Source: Monarcha castaneiventris obscurior (lineage: Eukaryota > Chordata > Aves > Passeriformes > Monarchidae). Taken from it: a stretch of 64,000 bases of DNA. The notes beneath the pieces were generated by a model. That model was not told where the DNA came from, searched no databases, and saw only the letters and a list, made by a program, of their open reading frames with translations. Location of the stretch: positions 13,343,001 to 13,407,000 of the forward strand of contig JAMPIT010000884.1 of assembly GCA_026261815.1 (NCBI GenBank), in the 5' to 3' direction. The position numbers and the translations under genes were made by a program. The stretch's first letter is position 1; each line of letters starts with the position of its first letter. Of this stretch, positions 14,581 to 28,093 are shown one piece after another.

Positions 14581-16070
14581 CCATGAGAAACTCAACCATG
14601 CATTTAATGCCAACATCACTGAAATCATGTTCAGACCACTTTAAAACAAGAAAGGCTATCTAAAAAGTTTAGAGAAAAAATTCCCTTGTAAGTTAAAATA
14701 CCGAACAGGATGGAGAAAGATGGTAAAATAGTCCTGGGTAGCCTCTTGTGCTTTTTTTTAAAGTTGTCAGTAGCACACCCTCATTAAATATTAAGAAGAA
14801 TCCCTCTCTCAGACTGGCAACATTCAGAATTTTTGTGTACACAAGAGATAGAGAAGGAGCACTTTTCTTCCAAAGCCATTAAAATCCATTCAGGATATAA
14901 AAATAGTTCTTACATCACAGCATATCATGAAATATTTCTGAGTTTCCTTATTATGCCAGACTGCAGTAGCACAAAGGGAAAATAAGATTTTGCTGCATCC
15001 TACATTTGTGGTCACAGGTACAGTTACTACTTGCATACACATTTGTGCTCTTGGACTATGACTGCAAAGGAATACTCTAAGTTAAGATAAATCATCTGAA
15101 GATATTAAGTCAATTACTCTCTTACAGAAAAACCTTTAGATAATATAATTATAGCTGAACAAACCCACCTACTTGTTCTGCACTTTTCATGAAGAAAAGG
15201 TTTCTAAGCACAGTATTGGGAGCATACTTGCCCAACAGATTTTTTCATCAGACTACTTATAAATCTTAACCTATTAATAAAAGTGAAGGAATTTTCATCC
15301 AGTGTCTAATTTTTCCCCCTCAAATTAAGATAAGAGTTATGATTCTGAAAATGTTGGACACGCAGCAAATCATATATGATCTGTTTACTTATAGTATCAT
15401 TCACTGATCATGAAAAATTGAAATGTATTCCCACTTAAATAGAATATTGTGGAATTAACTTTTTTTTCACATTTGATAACTGACTAAAAATATACACATA
15501 CAAATTCATGTTAAGGTAATAATAAAAATGATCTTGCACAAAACAGTTATAAAAATGTCTTCACTGTACAACACTTTGAACACTGACACTACCTATTTTT
15601 AGGATCAGTTTTGAAAATGAAAGAATGGGTAGAAGTGGGAGAAAAAGATATTGCTCCTGGGTGTTTGAAATAAAACAAGCTATTCAGTCACATGGCCGCT
15701 GTTGCCATTTTGCCTCTTAATATTTTATATGAAACAGATATTTTTTCAGATCCAGTCTAGCATAAAACAAGACTTATATAGGCCATTCAATTTTTAACAT
15801 ATTCTCTCAATATTTTGTTCCCTGTCTTGCAAATACAGCACTTCAGTGCAGGGGCAGGCTGACTGAACTGCATGCTTGAATGATTAAGTTAAAAATATTT
15901 CCATACCTATAGATGGATATATAGAGAACTGTATGTACACACACATACAGAAACCTGTGTATATATATTTGTCTTGAGAGATTATGGATGGAAACTCATT
16001 CCAGCCACAATTTCAGTAGAGCAAACCATTTCCTTCACTGGAAATGGAGCAGCAAGGACTGTAAGACTTC

Positions 16071-16103
16071 AACAAAACAAAACAAAACAAACCAAAACAA
16101 ACC
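16071..16103 (+). repeat. (AAAAC)n microsatellite
   Basis: Four to five AACAAA/AAAAC units in tandem, slightly degenerate at the right end. Confidence 0.9.
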
Positions 16104-17471
16104 ACACTGATGGTTTGCACCATCTATATTTTTGATTTTAGACCCAAGGGTTTTTTAGGATAAATGAACTAATAAATGTATGACCCATGATCAGGTTTGG
16201 TTATGCCACATCTTTCACATTATTTAGGCTTCTGTTCACAACTGGTGCTATTTGACTTAATGATTAGTGTAACTTTCATGAAAGTTTCTGAGTATCTGAG
16301 AATATTAATAGATTTAGAATTTTATTGCTGCTTCAAGAAGAGGAAGACATTGGATTGTTGTTTTCTTCTAAATTACAACAGAATTCTCGTGCTAATCTCT
16401 CAAGCTCCATGTCAGTTTATTTGCATTTTAAGTTCACCAGTTCCTTTAATGTTTTCTATAAGGGGAAATCCAAGTTCAGTGCTCACTATGAAAATTTAAT
16501 TTCTGGGAAGGCCTCAAAGACCATTAATTAAATTCTTTTCCTGTGCCCACCATTTATAACAGCTCCATATGTCACTAGGGATCTTCTTACAAACAACCAG
16601 AAGTTGGTTTTGAAACAGTTTCCCATTAATATTTAAACTTACAATATAGAAGGGAGGGGACTCTTAATTATAGAAATCTTGTACAAAATCTGGTGTTTGT
16701 GATTATGCCCAGAGAGTGAACAAATGGTGATATTAAAAGCAAGTAAGCAATTACCAGGGCTAGGAAAGTACTAGAGTTATTTCTGATGTGTTTTACAACA
16801 ATAAAACACCTGCAATTTTACAATTACAATTATAATGTAGCTAGAAATCTATACTAAAATCAAGACTCCATCAGTGTTCTCAGACCTACCGAATTAACTT
16901 AAATTTTCTCTCTTCTATACAGGCATGTACAGAATAAGAAAATACTTAATTAAGATGAGAATTAAGCACATGTAAAGTTAATTTTTCTGCACAGAGACAG
17001 CAGCATTAGTGTCCTTAAACTGACACATATGGTGAAGTGTTACATGTAATTGGGAGCTTGCAAAAAATATTTGGAAGCATAGGAAAAAATAAACCCTCAA
17101 CAAAAGGACTGAGCAAAGGGAAAGAGGAGCTATGAACCAAATTTATATAGTTAGTGAAGTAAAAATGATACTTCCCATTTTTAAAACATTATTTCTTCTA
17201 CTCTAAAAAGAGTAAAATTTTGTCAGTTAGTAGTCAAAGATTATTTGAAGCCGATGCTTGCAATGTTACTTATTGAAAACCACTTAGAAAAAGTTAAAGG
17301 TGAGTAAAGTAGAACATAAAAACTCAATGGAGTAAGTAGCATAAGAAGAAACAATGGTTTTGTCCTGCATATAATATAATCTTAAGCCACTGCAGATAGA
17401 GCCAGCTACTGTCTGCATAACCTCCAAGAACTTTTTTTAAATATATCCAAATTTCAGCAAGACTTATTTTA

Positions 17472-17582
17472 GAGAATCAGGGTCTTTTAGACTGGAAAAG
17501 ATCATCAAGTCCAACCATAAACCTTAAACCACCAAGTCCACCACTGAACCATGTCCCTGAGCGCTGTGCTTGCACATACAGA
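17472..17582 (-). mobile_element. CR1 LINE, short 3' fragment
   Basis: On the plus strand this reads AGAATCAGGGTC, then GGAAAAGATCATCAAGTCCA and later CACTGAACCATGTCCCTGAG. This matches the reverse complement of a divergent CR1 tail of the subfamily with the GATCATCAAGTCCAACC block. About 110 bases survive and the terminal octamer repeat is degraded. The orientation is minus. Confidence 0.8.
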
Positions 17583-20500
17583 ATGATATCTCTTTTATAT
17601 ATAAAGATACAACAAGGATCATCTCCTAAAAATAGCTTCTCATTTCTGTTTCTTCTGTTATACCTCAAATTCTAGTTCACACTTACAAAATATCATTTGC
17701 TGAGAATTTTCAGAAGTTTTCCAAACTTCCAGAATTCAGGCATCTCCAAGGAGGATGATGATTTGGAAAAGTTTTTTTGAATTTCATTACCGTTTCTCAG
17801 TTAAGTATTTGATAGTCTTAATGAAGCCAGTAAAAGTCATATTCATGTGCCCCATGGCCCATTTATTTCATCTTGCTCCTGGTAAGCAGCACAGAATTAT
17901 TAAAACGTGTTTCTCATGGTGAACAAAGCTATCCCATAATTACTATTACACCAGCTGAACAATACAAAGTATGGCAGTCAAAGGCCAAATTCACTGCTGC
18001 GTGTGAGTCTTAGATTGTTATATAAATTTTCAGCTCTTGTCTAAAAAAATTTAAATTTACTTTTCCTTGGATAGTCATGACATGGATACAAGGACTAGTA
18101 CCCATTTGTTTTAAGAAATGAAGTTAATTTCTAACCTCCTTGCAATTTTCCCTGTATCTCACAAATGAATAACTAGTTACTCATTATTGTTTTCTAGGAG
18201 AGTAGCTTTTAAAAGATGTATAAACAATTGTTCTAATCTTATTTACTGGCAACAGAGATAAATTGCACAAATTTTGAGTTTCACTGTTGTATTTCTTGTG
18301 CTTAGTCTCTTGTTAGGCAAGCACAGAATGCATTATTTGAGAACTGGGCATAAACTATCTAAAATGAGATAATGCTTAACCATGAATATATTTGTATTAT
18401 TTATTATCCTTTTCCTCAAATTAGTAGTTAAAAGAGTTTTGAAATTCAGATTATTTTGGAGTAACTCAGGAAATTACATCATCTCCATGGAAATATTAAT
18501 TCCAGGTTTCCATCATTCCTCTGCTTATACGGAGGAAAGGGAGAAGGAGAGGAAGTTGTCAATGAGACAATTAACACAAAATGAGGCTTAGTAGAAATCT
18601 AATCTTCACCAGAAATACCATTCTTCTTGCTGATTAAACAATCAACTCTGGTGCTAAGAAAATAGCACAAATTTTACACAACTACTGAAAGAGAATGAAG
18701 ACTAAGCTAATTATTATAATTCAACTATAAATTGCCAAGAAGTTTCCAGTCATTTAGGAACAGCTCTTTGGGCTTAGCATGTCCCAGCTGTAATTTAACA
18801 CTGAAATGATATACAGATGTCAGTAATTCCAGGATTAGGCACAGTCCCTGCACAAGAACAAGAGGCAATATGATTTATTATTTCACTTGGTAACTACAGT
18901 GAGAAATGTTTAAGAAAAATATATACATATACACTGGCAGTTAAAGCTTCTTTAAATTAGGAGTAGTCCCTGTGGTTAGACTATCCCAGGAAACCTAGTA
19001 ATTGCTCACCTTACATGACTATTATCATCTTGTGGCTGATTAGTGCAATAAAATTATAACAGCAACCAAGAGAACTCAGCAGCTGGAGTGGTGAATATGG
19101 TACATGGCTCTTCTGCAATCTCATAAAGCCCCCACTGTTTGTCAAAAAATTAATCTGTTTGATAACACAACTTCTTTGGTAAGTACAAGCATGATGGCAT
19201 CCTCCAAATGACTAGATAAAAGGGAGTCAGGGATAGGGGAGGATAGGAAATAGGACTATGATATGATTTTGATTTCAAAATCTGCATGGAATGAATAATA
19301 ATATACATGTCCTTCCCCCACAGGACAAGGAAAATTACGTAAGTAATGACCCTATTTGATTAGAAAGTGATCTAGAATACCAGAACTATTTGGGAATTTG
19401 TTCAATCAACCAGATGATAACCTAATAAATGACAGCGGAAGGCAGCAACACTATTATGCTATTAAACTCCTTTCAGCAAATATATCTAAAAACAGAAGAG
19501 CCATTAGGCCTCTTGCTCTTGCGCAGTCAAAGATTTAGGGTCAATCTTTCATTCAGCTTCCTGTAGGACTACGAAGTTATTGTAGGGAAATTATACTTCA
19601 AATATATATTTGAGTGTGTACATACATATGAATACCTTACTTTATGAAAACCCTTGTCAGATAACTGGGTGTAGTGGAGGTGAGTTGTATGACATGAAAA
19701 ATGGAGGAGAAAGCAGGGAGCATCATGGTTTTTGTTTTCAAACACATTTGTTTTATGAATTAAATTCCCTGCTTGCTGAGAAGTCACGGCCTTGGTTTTT
19801 CTTGGCTTCTCTTTAAAATAATCTTACAGCCATATATTTTCTCTACCTTTCATGTAGCTATAAAATACTTATTCCAACAGGTGAGACACATTCCAGCTCA
19901 CAGGTGTCCCAACACAGATCCCACCAGTGCTGGCTGTGAAGGCCATAGTTACACCTGGGTCACATGTGAGCTTCCCAGAACAGGATCAAAGACCAGAAGC
20001 AGTTTTCACAATGCCTGGAAGGAAAATATGTGTGAAAAGTGACTTTACATAGTTCTAGCAAAAGACATTTCATCTGTTAGCAGCACAGGCTGGATACATC
20101 ACTGCTATAAAAAGGGGTTTTTAAAATAAAAATAATTGTGTTCGAGCTGCCAATGATGCAAGGAGAAAGATGTTGGGCAAAACAGGGGAACAATTCTCCT
20201 AAAAGGAAACAGTGTCAAAGGCACAGGGAAGAAGGAGACAGAGACAGAGACAGAGAGGTGCAGCACAGGGAGGAGAGTCTGCAGAAGAGCAGCAAGCAGC
20301 AGCAGGCTCTGGGGAGATGAGACCACAGGAAATTTGAGACCCACTGCTAGAAATTTCCCCTGAGAACTTTAAGAATAGGCAATTGTCATTGGGAGATGTT
20401 ATTTCTCTTATAATTTTTTCTAGAAACAGTATCCAAATCCACATGTGCAAAGACATGTTTTTTCTTGGCTTTTTGTCCAGACATATTATGTTTTGGGTAT

Positions 20501-21632
20501 TTGGACCAGAGCTTGGCAAACATACATAATTTTCAAATTCAGAGTTTTATTTCAAGCATAACTTCATTATACTTAAAATTCATTTTAACCAATTTGAAAT
20601 TGGAACCCCCATAAGCTGTATTTTTCATAGCAACCTTGTTCCTTGGGTTCCAAGAGGAGCAGATAAAAGGCTGATTTCCTCAGGAAAAAGTTGCCATATG
20701 GCATTGGTGCCAATTGCCGAACAGACTGCACCTGCCTCCGATACCCACCGAGATTTGGCCACCCTCAAAGTAAACAGGCGACAGGGCTGATTTGATGGAG
20801 CAGTTCCCATGCCTGTAAAACCTCACCAGATTTCAGTTCATCTCAGCACCAACTCTCCTCCTCTCTCCCCCAACCCCAGCAAGCAAATCCCTATGTTTCT
20901 GCTTTCTGAGATTAATCCAGTGCAAATACTGGCAAATGCCTAATTACTGGAGTGACATCGCAGTGGTGGCACTTGCAGTTCTCTTCAGTCGTTATTCAGC
21001 AGGAGGATCCATGCTGGGTTTTTTGTAGTTTTGGTAATAATGACTTGGCCCTGGGGGAAGGCAGCTGCGTGCTGGCACTCAGACCCTGCACCAGTCCATC
21101 CCCTCGCTGGTGTTGGCACACACTGTGTCGGGGTCATGGTGCAAAGTGAAGTTGCCTCATTAGCATCTCTTGACTGAAAAAGGATAAAACTTAAAATGAA
21201 TCCATCTGTTTTCTGTACTGCTTTGTTTATACTTTCTAATGCTGGGTTTTGGCAGGCCCAGGCACTATTTATTCATCACTGTTGTCACTTATCCGTTCAT
21301 CGAGCCACAGAATTTTGAATAGGAGTGTTCGCTTAGGCAAATTTTTCTCTGCATATTTGTTTGTCTTTTTGGATTCAAGTGCCAAATATTTATTTGAAAG
21401 TGAAATCCTGAGCAGCAGTCATGTGAAAGCAAGGAGACTGGGAGGAAAAGGGAGTAAAGGTATGTTTGATGGCATGCAAACTGTAGTTCCTGTCAACAGA
21501 TCCCACTTTTATTCTGTATAATGATCTTTCCTCACTGTACTGGGAACCTCTGCCTTATGCTGAGAAAAAGCAAGGCATCCTAGCACCTGTTTGAAATGTT
21601 CATGTTTGGCAGTGGTTTTTATTCTTAGACAT
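17583..21632. other. Unique non-coding stretch
   Basis: I find no supportable gene. There is a small GAGACA repeat at 20,235-20,257. A plus-strand open stretch at about 21,380-21,460 ends in a GTATGT donor, but its acceptor has a weak pyrimidine tract, so I did not call it. Confidence 0.5.
20235..20257 (+). repeat. (GAGACA)n microsatellite
   Basis: Almost four tandem copies of the hexamer GAGACA, in a purine-rich neighbourhood. Confidence 0.85.
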
Positions 21633-21800
21633 ATCATAGAATCATAGAATGATCTGGGTTGAAAGGGACCTTAAGGTTCATCTAGTTCCAGTCCCCTGCC
21701 GTGGCCAAGGACACCTTCCACTATCCCAGGTTGCTCAGATCCCCATCCAACCCAGCCTTGAACACTTCTGGGGATGGGAATATGCAAACCTCTCCTATGA
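21633..21800 (-). mobile_element. CR1 LINE, 3'-end fragment
   Basis: This is a well-preserved CR1 terminus on the minus strand. On plus it starts ATCATAGAATCATAGAATGA, two good copies of the terminal octamer in reverse complement. GGGTTGAAAGGGACCTTAAG, GACACCTTCCACTATCCC, GTTGCTCAGATCCCCATCC and the CCTTGAACACTTC block follow. Homology fades after about 21,790. Only the last 160 bases of the element are present. The preserved terminal repeat suggests a younger copy than the one at 17.5 kb. Confidence 0.93.
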
Positions 21801-23433
21801 ACTGAAGAAAGGAATCCCTTTAAGACCAAAAACATGGAAGGAGAGAACTACAAGGTGAATGGACGCTCATGAAACAGTGGGGAGCACTTGCTGAGAAAAA
21901 GATTTCCAGAGGTTGCAGAGAAATGACTGTGCCCATTCAGTGCCTCAGGAACTTCTCAGTTAGGGGACACAGCTTCAGTCATGGTCATCACAATTAGTGT
22001 GTACAGAAAACATGGCTCTAATGTCTACTTAAAAGGGTCTAAACAGATACTGGGATTGCTGAAATGGTGGCTGGAAGTTCTTTACTCAGCAAATGCTTGA
22101 TGAACTACCTTATTTTCCCTGAAAATCCTCATAACACAAAGGTCAAAACTGACAAAGTCGTTATGGGATGCTGTTTGATTTGAAGTCTGAGGTGTCCTAG
22201 TCTAAAGTATTTATTTATTTACACATACCTGACACTTCAGCTTGCAGAAATTTACCTACATCTCTGAATTTTTTAATAACTGTAGCCCAAATCTCCACCA
22301 GAGATGTGGTCCATGGTCCTTTAATTTCCTCACACCACTAACTTCCCTTAAAATTGAATCTCTGCTCACCACACTAAATGTAGTTAGGCAAGAATCACTC
22401 AGAGGGGAATATGATTAGCTATAATTTATATCATGCTCAGCAGAAGAAATATTGTATGTATGATAGTTTATATCATTGTAGACTGGGAGATTTGGCCTGG
22501 CCAGGAAGAACACTCCTTATTTTAAAATAAGCTTTAATTTATGTAACCTTGACTCAAATCAGAGATGATTTCAATGCATCTGCAAAACTACTCAGCACTG
22601 ATGAAGTTTCACAGATACAGAAATTGAGTTGTTTATTCTGCCTTACTAAATAGTTGTGGCTGGACCTTCTAGTATCTAATCAAGCATAATGAATGCATTC
22701 ATGTTTGCAAAATCACAAGAAGTGGAAGTTACTTATTGCACAAGGGAGGTACTGTGAATAGAAATCAACCTTAAAGTAACAGGGTAAGGGTTAGGACAAG
22801 TTAATTTAAAAAAACAAAATAGCATAGTGATAATTTTTCACTTGCAGAAGGATGCAGATAGGCATTATATAATACAACCATTTTTCAGTTTTAGTTATAT
22901 TTGAATGAGAAGCTGCAAAATCAAAACTTTTGTTAAAAAAGAATTGTAAGTAAAAAATACATCTAGGTAAGAAACTCCAGTAATTTTATCTATCATAACT
23001 TGGTTCTGGGGAAGTATTTTCAGTGTCATCACAGCACTCTGGAGTTCACAAACATGTCCTGGAGTTGTTGGAATCCTCATCCTCATGAAGCTGCTCCAGC
23101 ATCTCATAAGTCACAGTATTTGGACCAGGAGAAAGATCCATTACATTTAAGCTAACGTTGGCTTTTTTTGTGACTTTAAATATTTGGACCAATAAGTCTT
23201 CTCCCTTGTGTGGGGTAACTTCCTTGCAGCCTTCCCATCAGACAAATAGACAAAGCTGGTAGGAAGAAGAATAATCTTGATCACATTTTCTCAAACATTT
23301 GACGATTAGTCCTGATAGGTGACAAGTATTTCCCTCTTTTCTGCCAACACTCCAATTCTCCCACTTATCCTTTGAAGCCTGTGATAATTTCTAACTTTAT
23401 CTTTTTAGAAGGCAGTTTACATAACAACAACAA

Positions 23434-23458
23434 CCCCCCCCCCCAAAAAAAAAAAAAA
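23434..23458 (+). repeat. C11-A14 homopolymer junction
   Basis: A run of 11 C followed directly by 14 A, preceded by AAC repeats and followed by CAAAC units. It is a low-complexity tract and a likely site of slippage and sequencing error. Confidence 0.88.
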
Positions 23459-23535
23459 CAAACAAAAAAATCACTTCCCAAATCTCCCTTAATCGTTTTC
23501 TCAAGGAAAAGTTTTTGATTTATTCATCTAGGAGT

Positions 23536-23565
23536 TCTGGAGTTCTGGAGTTCCAGAATTCCAGA
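23536..23565. repeat. 30-bp near-palindrome
   Basis: The left arm TCTGGAGTTCTGGAG (23,536-23,550) and right arm TTCCAGAATTCCAGA (23,551-23,565) are complementary at 13 of 15 positions with no spacer. The block arises from GGAGTTCT units repeated from 23,531. Spaced TTCTGGA/TTCCAGA half-sites resemble binding sites for dimeric factors such as STAT or heat-shock factor, but that is only a resemblance. Confidence 0.75.
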
Positions 23566-26500
23566 CTATTTATTTCCACATTACAAAACATTGTGCCTGT
23601 TCTCAAAGTAGCACCTCTCTAAGCTCTAGCATTGCAGCTGTATAGAATAATGCAATATTAAGGGTTGAAAAATTAAGAACTCAGACATAAATGAATGAAA
23701 ACAAAACAAAGGACATATAATGCTGCTTCTCAATTTCATTTAAATCAGTGGAGAGGTGTCACGTATTCCCCTGTAAACCCTAGGAACTTCAAACATGTAG
23801 AGAGTAGTCTGAGACACTAGTCAAAACTCAGAGCTTTCAGTGATTCTTGATATGGAGAATATGAAGGTTACCATATTCTTGTCAAAATGCACACAACTTT
23901 TTCTCCTGGCTTTCTACTTTCAACAGACTGGGCTCTTTGTTTACAGTGGGGCAGCCCATAAAGCTCTGGACTAATGCTTTTGGTTACCAATCCATCCCCT
24001 CAGCACTTTTTTGTCCTGCTAAGGGCACTTGATCATCCCTCCAGCTAAGCTAGTAAATGTACTTTGCCCATGAGTTGTCTTTAATGCAAACTTCAGTTCT
24101 CTTTTGTGTCATTTTTTGTGCAGCTGGGTGTCGTTTGAACACAGTAACTGAAAATCATGAATCTGATTTAGCTTCTCTCTGAAGTTTCAGGACTTCATAT
24201 GTGGTCTCCCCATTTTCCTACATCTTGGGTTTTCACTCAGGAGATTGTCAAGAGGTGTCATCTCCTATTTCTGTGTCACTGAAGATATCTGTAGATGGGT
24301 ATATTCAGTCCTCGAGCCATCTTGTTATTGTCTCTCTGTCAATGGGGAGCCTGGGATCAGTCTTCATGCCTTGAAGAGATATTCAAGTTTACAGTTTTTG
24401 TTATTCAGCTGCACATTGGCACTCCCCACAGCAAATCCTTCCATAGCTTAGAAACATGGGGGTTCTGATGTTTGAAGTTCTGCCTATTTTACTTAAATCC
24501 CAATAACTTTGTGGGTCAGACACAGATTTATTTGAGAGAGAACACCCACACTTCTTTTCAATCTCTTAGAAACTCTAAGGGAAACAATTTCTGGCTGCAC
24601 CACTTCTCAAATGTAAATTATGTTTCAGATCTTATTGACTTCCACCTCCATGCTCTGAGACTTCTCTTCACAGCCACTGCCTTTATTAACTCATTTTATG
24701 AAGTCTTTCAAATATAAAACCAGGAAAAAAATGGTTTCTGTACCTTGGGTGCTGATATTTGTTTCTGACACAGATGGAGGGAAATTTCTCCTTTAAAATT
24801 ATGTCTGTAAATAAACGTGTAAAGGAGCACTGGCCCTTCTTTCTTGCCAATAGAAGCATCATTTTGATTGTACACAAAACTGGAAGGTCACTAGTTCAGA
24901 CAGACAGGCCAAGCAGGCCCTGCTTGCAAATATACCTATTTATTTTGAAGGAAAGGAGTAGTGCACTGCAGTTATACTAAGTTTCTGCATACTACTATGC
25001 CCTCACCTTCACTCTCCCACATACCTTTTGCACTGTCAGATTGTATTTCAGCATAGCACCTAAAAAAACCAATCACAGATATGTCTCTGTAGGCTAATTT
25101 GCAAATGGAACAGGATAAAATGTTTGAGAAGTTGTGTCAGAAAAGCCATCTTCAGATCACGCTGGCTTTCTATCTCTGCTTCAAGCCTCAGGAGGTCCTG
25201 CTAACTCTCCACGTGCAGTGTAAGAAGCTAAGTAGCCTAACTCAAAGCTCTAGGTAGTCCTCTGGAGCAGGGCTCCTTGCTAGGTCTAGCCAGGAATGTT
25301 TTACCTGGACCATGTACTTACAGCCTTTGAGAGGACACAGCCCAACAACTCCCACACCCTCTCTTACGGAATGTAAGCGATCAGTCCACACATGATATAG
25401 TTGTAGATCCATTGCTTCTGGACAAGGGCTCCTGGAAGGACTATCCTCAAAGCGCCACCTGAACCCCAAAAATTCATTTATCCACCAACCCTTTATGAAA
25501 AAAATCTGTTAAAAAAATCTCCATGGTGTTGTCTTTTCCACCCTTTGCCAACATTGAAATGATCTCATCCTTAGAAGCACACAAACTTCACAGGTTGTGC
25601 AGTTATTCTCAGCACAAATTTAGCTGCTCAGGTCTAGAATTTTAATCTCTGTAACCTGATCCAGCATCACTGATCTCCTCAGTTTTTCCCATCTGATTTG
25701 ATCTCTAGCCTAAGCGCCAGTGACATTTCCATTTTTCACATGAGTTCAGCCAGTTATAGCTGTTCTCCAGATTATTTCCTTGACGGGTGTGTTCTGACCC
25801 TGTTTGATGTGGTGCTGTGGCTTTATCTAGTGAGATAAATCTTCCTCAGTTAGCTCATGTGGGAAGTCCCGCTCTGAACTAATTGTGTGTGCAAAGCAAG
25901 CGTGGTACAATACACATAATCCAAAGGTACTTAACGTGCAGTAAGCTGCCCTACTTTTGGTAGAATCGTCCTACTTTTCAGTAAGGAATTTTGCTTTTCT
26001 CCTCGGTAAAAAATGGGCTAAACATCCTACTTTTTGCCATTACAATTTGCTTTTCTTTCCTTGGGGGAAAATAAGGAAGATAAAGCATACAGGGAATGTG
26101 CAAAACATTTTTCCAGGTTTCTTCTGTATTCCTCTTTTTTTTTTTTTGTTCTATCAGTGTTCATCTCAGCACTAGAAAATACAGCATTAAGAGCGGGCCT
26201 TGCTTCAGTCATGCCTTGTATTTAAATAAACTGATCAAACACTTTATAAAAATTTATTAAGCCAAATAAAGCTCAGTAGAAGTCTTAAGATTGTGTTGTT
26301 ACTGCAGCAACAAAGGTTAAAGGATTTTCTTGTGGTCCTGCTGGTCAGGCATAAAAACAAGAAGCATAGATCAAAACTGTTATGCTGTTGACTTCCTTTC
26401 CTGCCTCTATTTCATTGGGGGTTTTGGTGCTTTAAGAGCTAATGACACAGTGCAGTGCTTACTGTGATCTCTATTGGGGTTCTGTACTTAAATTTTAAGG

Positions 26501-27901
26501 GGAGGTTTGTAACTAAGACAGAAAAAAGAAATGAACCAGGCCATACATAGGAAAAAAATTATTAGCTAATAGCAGTTAACCAAATAGTTTAACCACCAGA
26601 AATGTTTTTCTCTTCCAAAGTATGCACATATCAAGAACTAATTGTATAAATGACTTAAATTACTAGTAGTTGTGGTGAAAACAAGGTGTTGACAAAGTCA
26701 ACCTGACCCTAGGACAAGGGCTGAACATTTCTCTACCTTCTCCCTGCGCTCCACCTCTATTCCTTTAATTCTGGATTCCTAAAGTTTAGCTTTGGTTCCA
26801 AAAACAACCTTCTTTTTAAACACACCCTCAAAGTAGATTTTAAAGTCTCTCAAACATGGTCTTTTCTTACAAAATGCCCAGAAAAAATAGCCCCAAATGA
26901 CCTTCTAGCTGGGCAAGACAGGCCTTTCATCATTCCTTCCACTTGAACACATCCACTTTCCTCCTTCACACTGCCTCACCCTGCGACATGGCCCTCACTC
27001 GGGTTCTTCTTCCACTCCTGCCCAAGAGGCGTTCTGGTACCACTCCTGCTGTTCAGCTGCAGATCATGTCTGAACTGCTGCCTGCAATGACACCTTCTGA
27101 GGAAACAGATACAAAGCCTTTGTGTTGAATCTGTTAGAATGTGAGGTAAAATTAACACAAAATTTTTTCCCAGTGAACATTTTTCCTGAAATTGTTTTTA
27201 AAGGTGACCTGCTGAATTTAAAGGATTTGAATGAAAGTAAGAACCAATCTTCTCTTTCTTGGTTGTGGTATGAAAGAAAATTCCTTGTCTCTTCTCATCT
27301 ATATCTGGACCATCAATTTTCATCATTCCTCTTTCAGTCTGAATTATTAGGGTGTTCTCTTGGCTGGCTGTTATGGAGAAAAGGAGAACATATCTGTCAA
27401 GACACACATACTGACACAGGAAACTCTAAAGGCAGACATTTGAGAGTGGAATTGTGGGTGCTGAAGCTAAAATCTTAACCATCCCTTGCTGAAGCAATGA
27501 CCTCTCCCCCCAGAATTTAAACTAGTGCCTCTTCACGTGACAAACATTGCTACAGAAGGGAAAAAAACTATTCTAGTATATTATACCATGATGCAGACAA
27601 GCAAAATGAACAATGTTTCCCAATTTGGAACCTAATCTCTGCCAAAACCACACCACCGTGCTTATAATTGTCTTCAATATATATAACGGATTTATGAAGA
27701 CAAAGATATCAAAATGTTCAATAAACAAAGCAACAAATCTGATGAGAATTTGGAAAAAATCCAGCTGGATGTCTCCTTTATAATTTCTTGGCATATAAAT
27801 TTACCAAGTGCCAACCTCAAATTTTTCCTCCGGCTTTATTAAGTTGATTCCAATGCCTGAGAAAGGTGCCAGCTTAATATGTGTTGCTTTTAAAGATCAT
27901 T

Positions 27902-27930
27902 TATTGTTCATTTCTTACAAATGAACAATA
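27902..27930. repeat. Perfect 12-bp inverted repeat, 5-base loop
   Basis: TATTGTTCATTT at 27,902-27,913 and its exact complement AAATGAACAATA at 27,919-27,930 flank the loop CTTAC. The stem does not extend outward, so it is too short for a microRNA precursor. It lies about 160 bases before the plus-strand exon candidate at 28,094. Confidence 0.8.
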
Positions 27931-28093
27931 CTCAGGGATAGAGTTTTCCTATCCTAGATCAGCACTCTATTAAAATTGTGGCTAAGAAGGATCTGTTTAA
28001 GAGATAAGTTTCTGAATTCTTTTCAATGCTGTTCTTGCAGAGGCTTTAATTAAGAACTTTAATTAGTCTGTTTTCTCATTGCCTTCTTTGTAG

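Larger units (their letters stand above)
3051..17471. other. Long unique AT-rich stretch with simple repeats
   Basis: No gene is supported across about 14 kb. Contents are a 20-base T run at 3,893-3,912, two short direct repeats (8,528-8,563 and 9,367-9,413), A/C-rich low-complexity tracts near 14.3-14.6 kb and an AAAAC repeat at 16,071-16,103. Some polypyrimidine-AG acceptors precede open sequence (7,797-7,834, near 10.54 kb, near 13.71 kb), but donors are poor or frames closed. The longest frame, 14,119-14,586 on plus, exists only because the A/C-rich tract has no stop codons. Confidence 0.55.
21801..28093. other. Unique non-coding stretch
   Basis: No gene is supported. It contains a near-palindrome at 23,536-23,565, a C11-A14 tract at 23,434-23,458 and a 12-bp hairpin at 27,902-27,930. 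Two isolated minus-strand exon-like blocks (26,463-26,512 and 25,025-25,059) have good acceptors and donors. They are too short, or out of phase with other candidates, to call. Confidence 0.5.

Noticed and set aside
14119..14586. 155-codon plus-strand open frame
   Set aside because: It is open only because the A/C-rich tract lacks T. The peptide is Lys/Asn/Pro/Thr/Gln low complexity.
25025..25059. 35-base minus-strand block between a T-rich acceptor and a GTATGT donor
   Set aside because: It would fit the phase of the exon at 33,975-34,141. At 11 codons with a modest acceptor, a chance match is more likely.
26463..26512. Minus-strand exon-like block with a very strong acceptor (TTTCTTTTTTCTGTCTTAG) and a GTAAGC donor
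   Set aside because: It has only 16 open codons. It needs an upstream phase that the exon at 33,975 does not provide, so there is no supporting partner.
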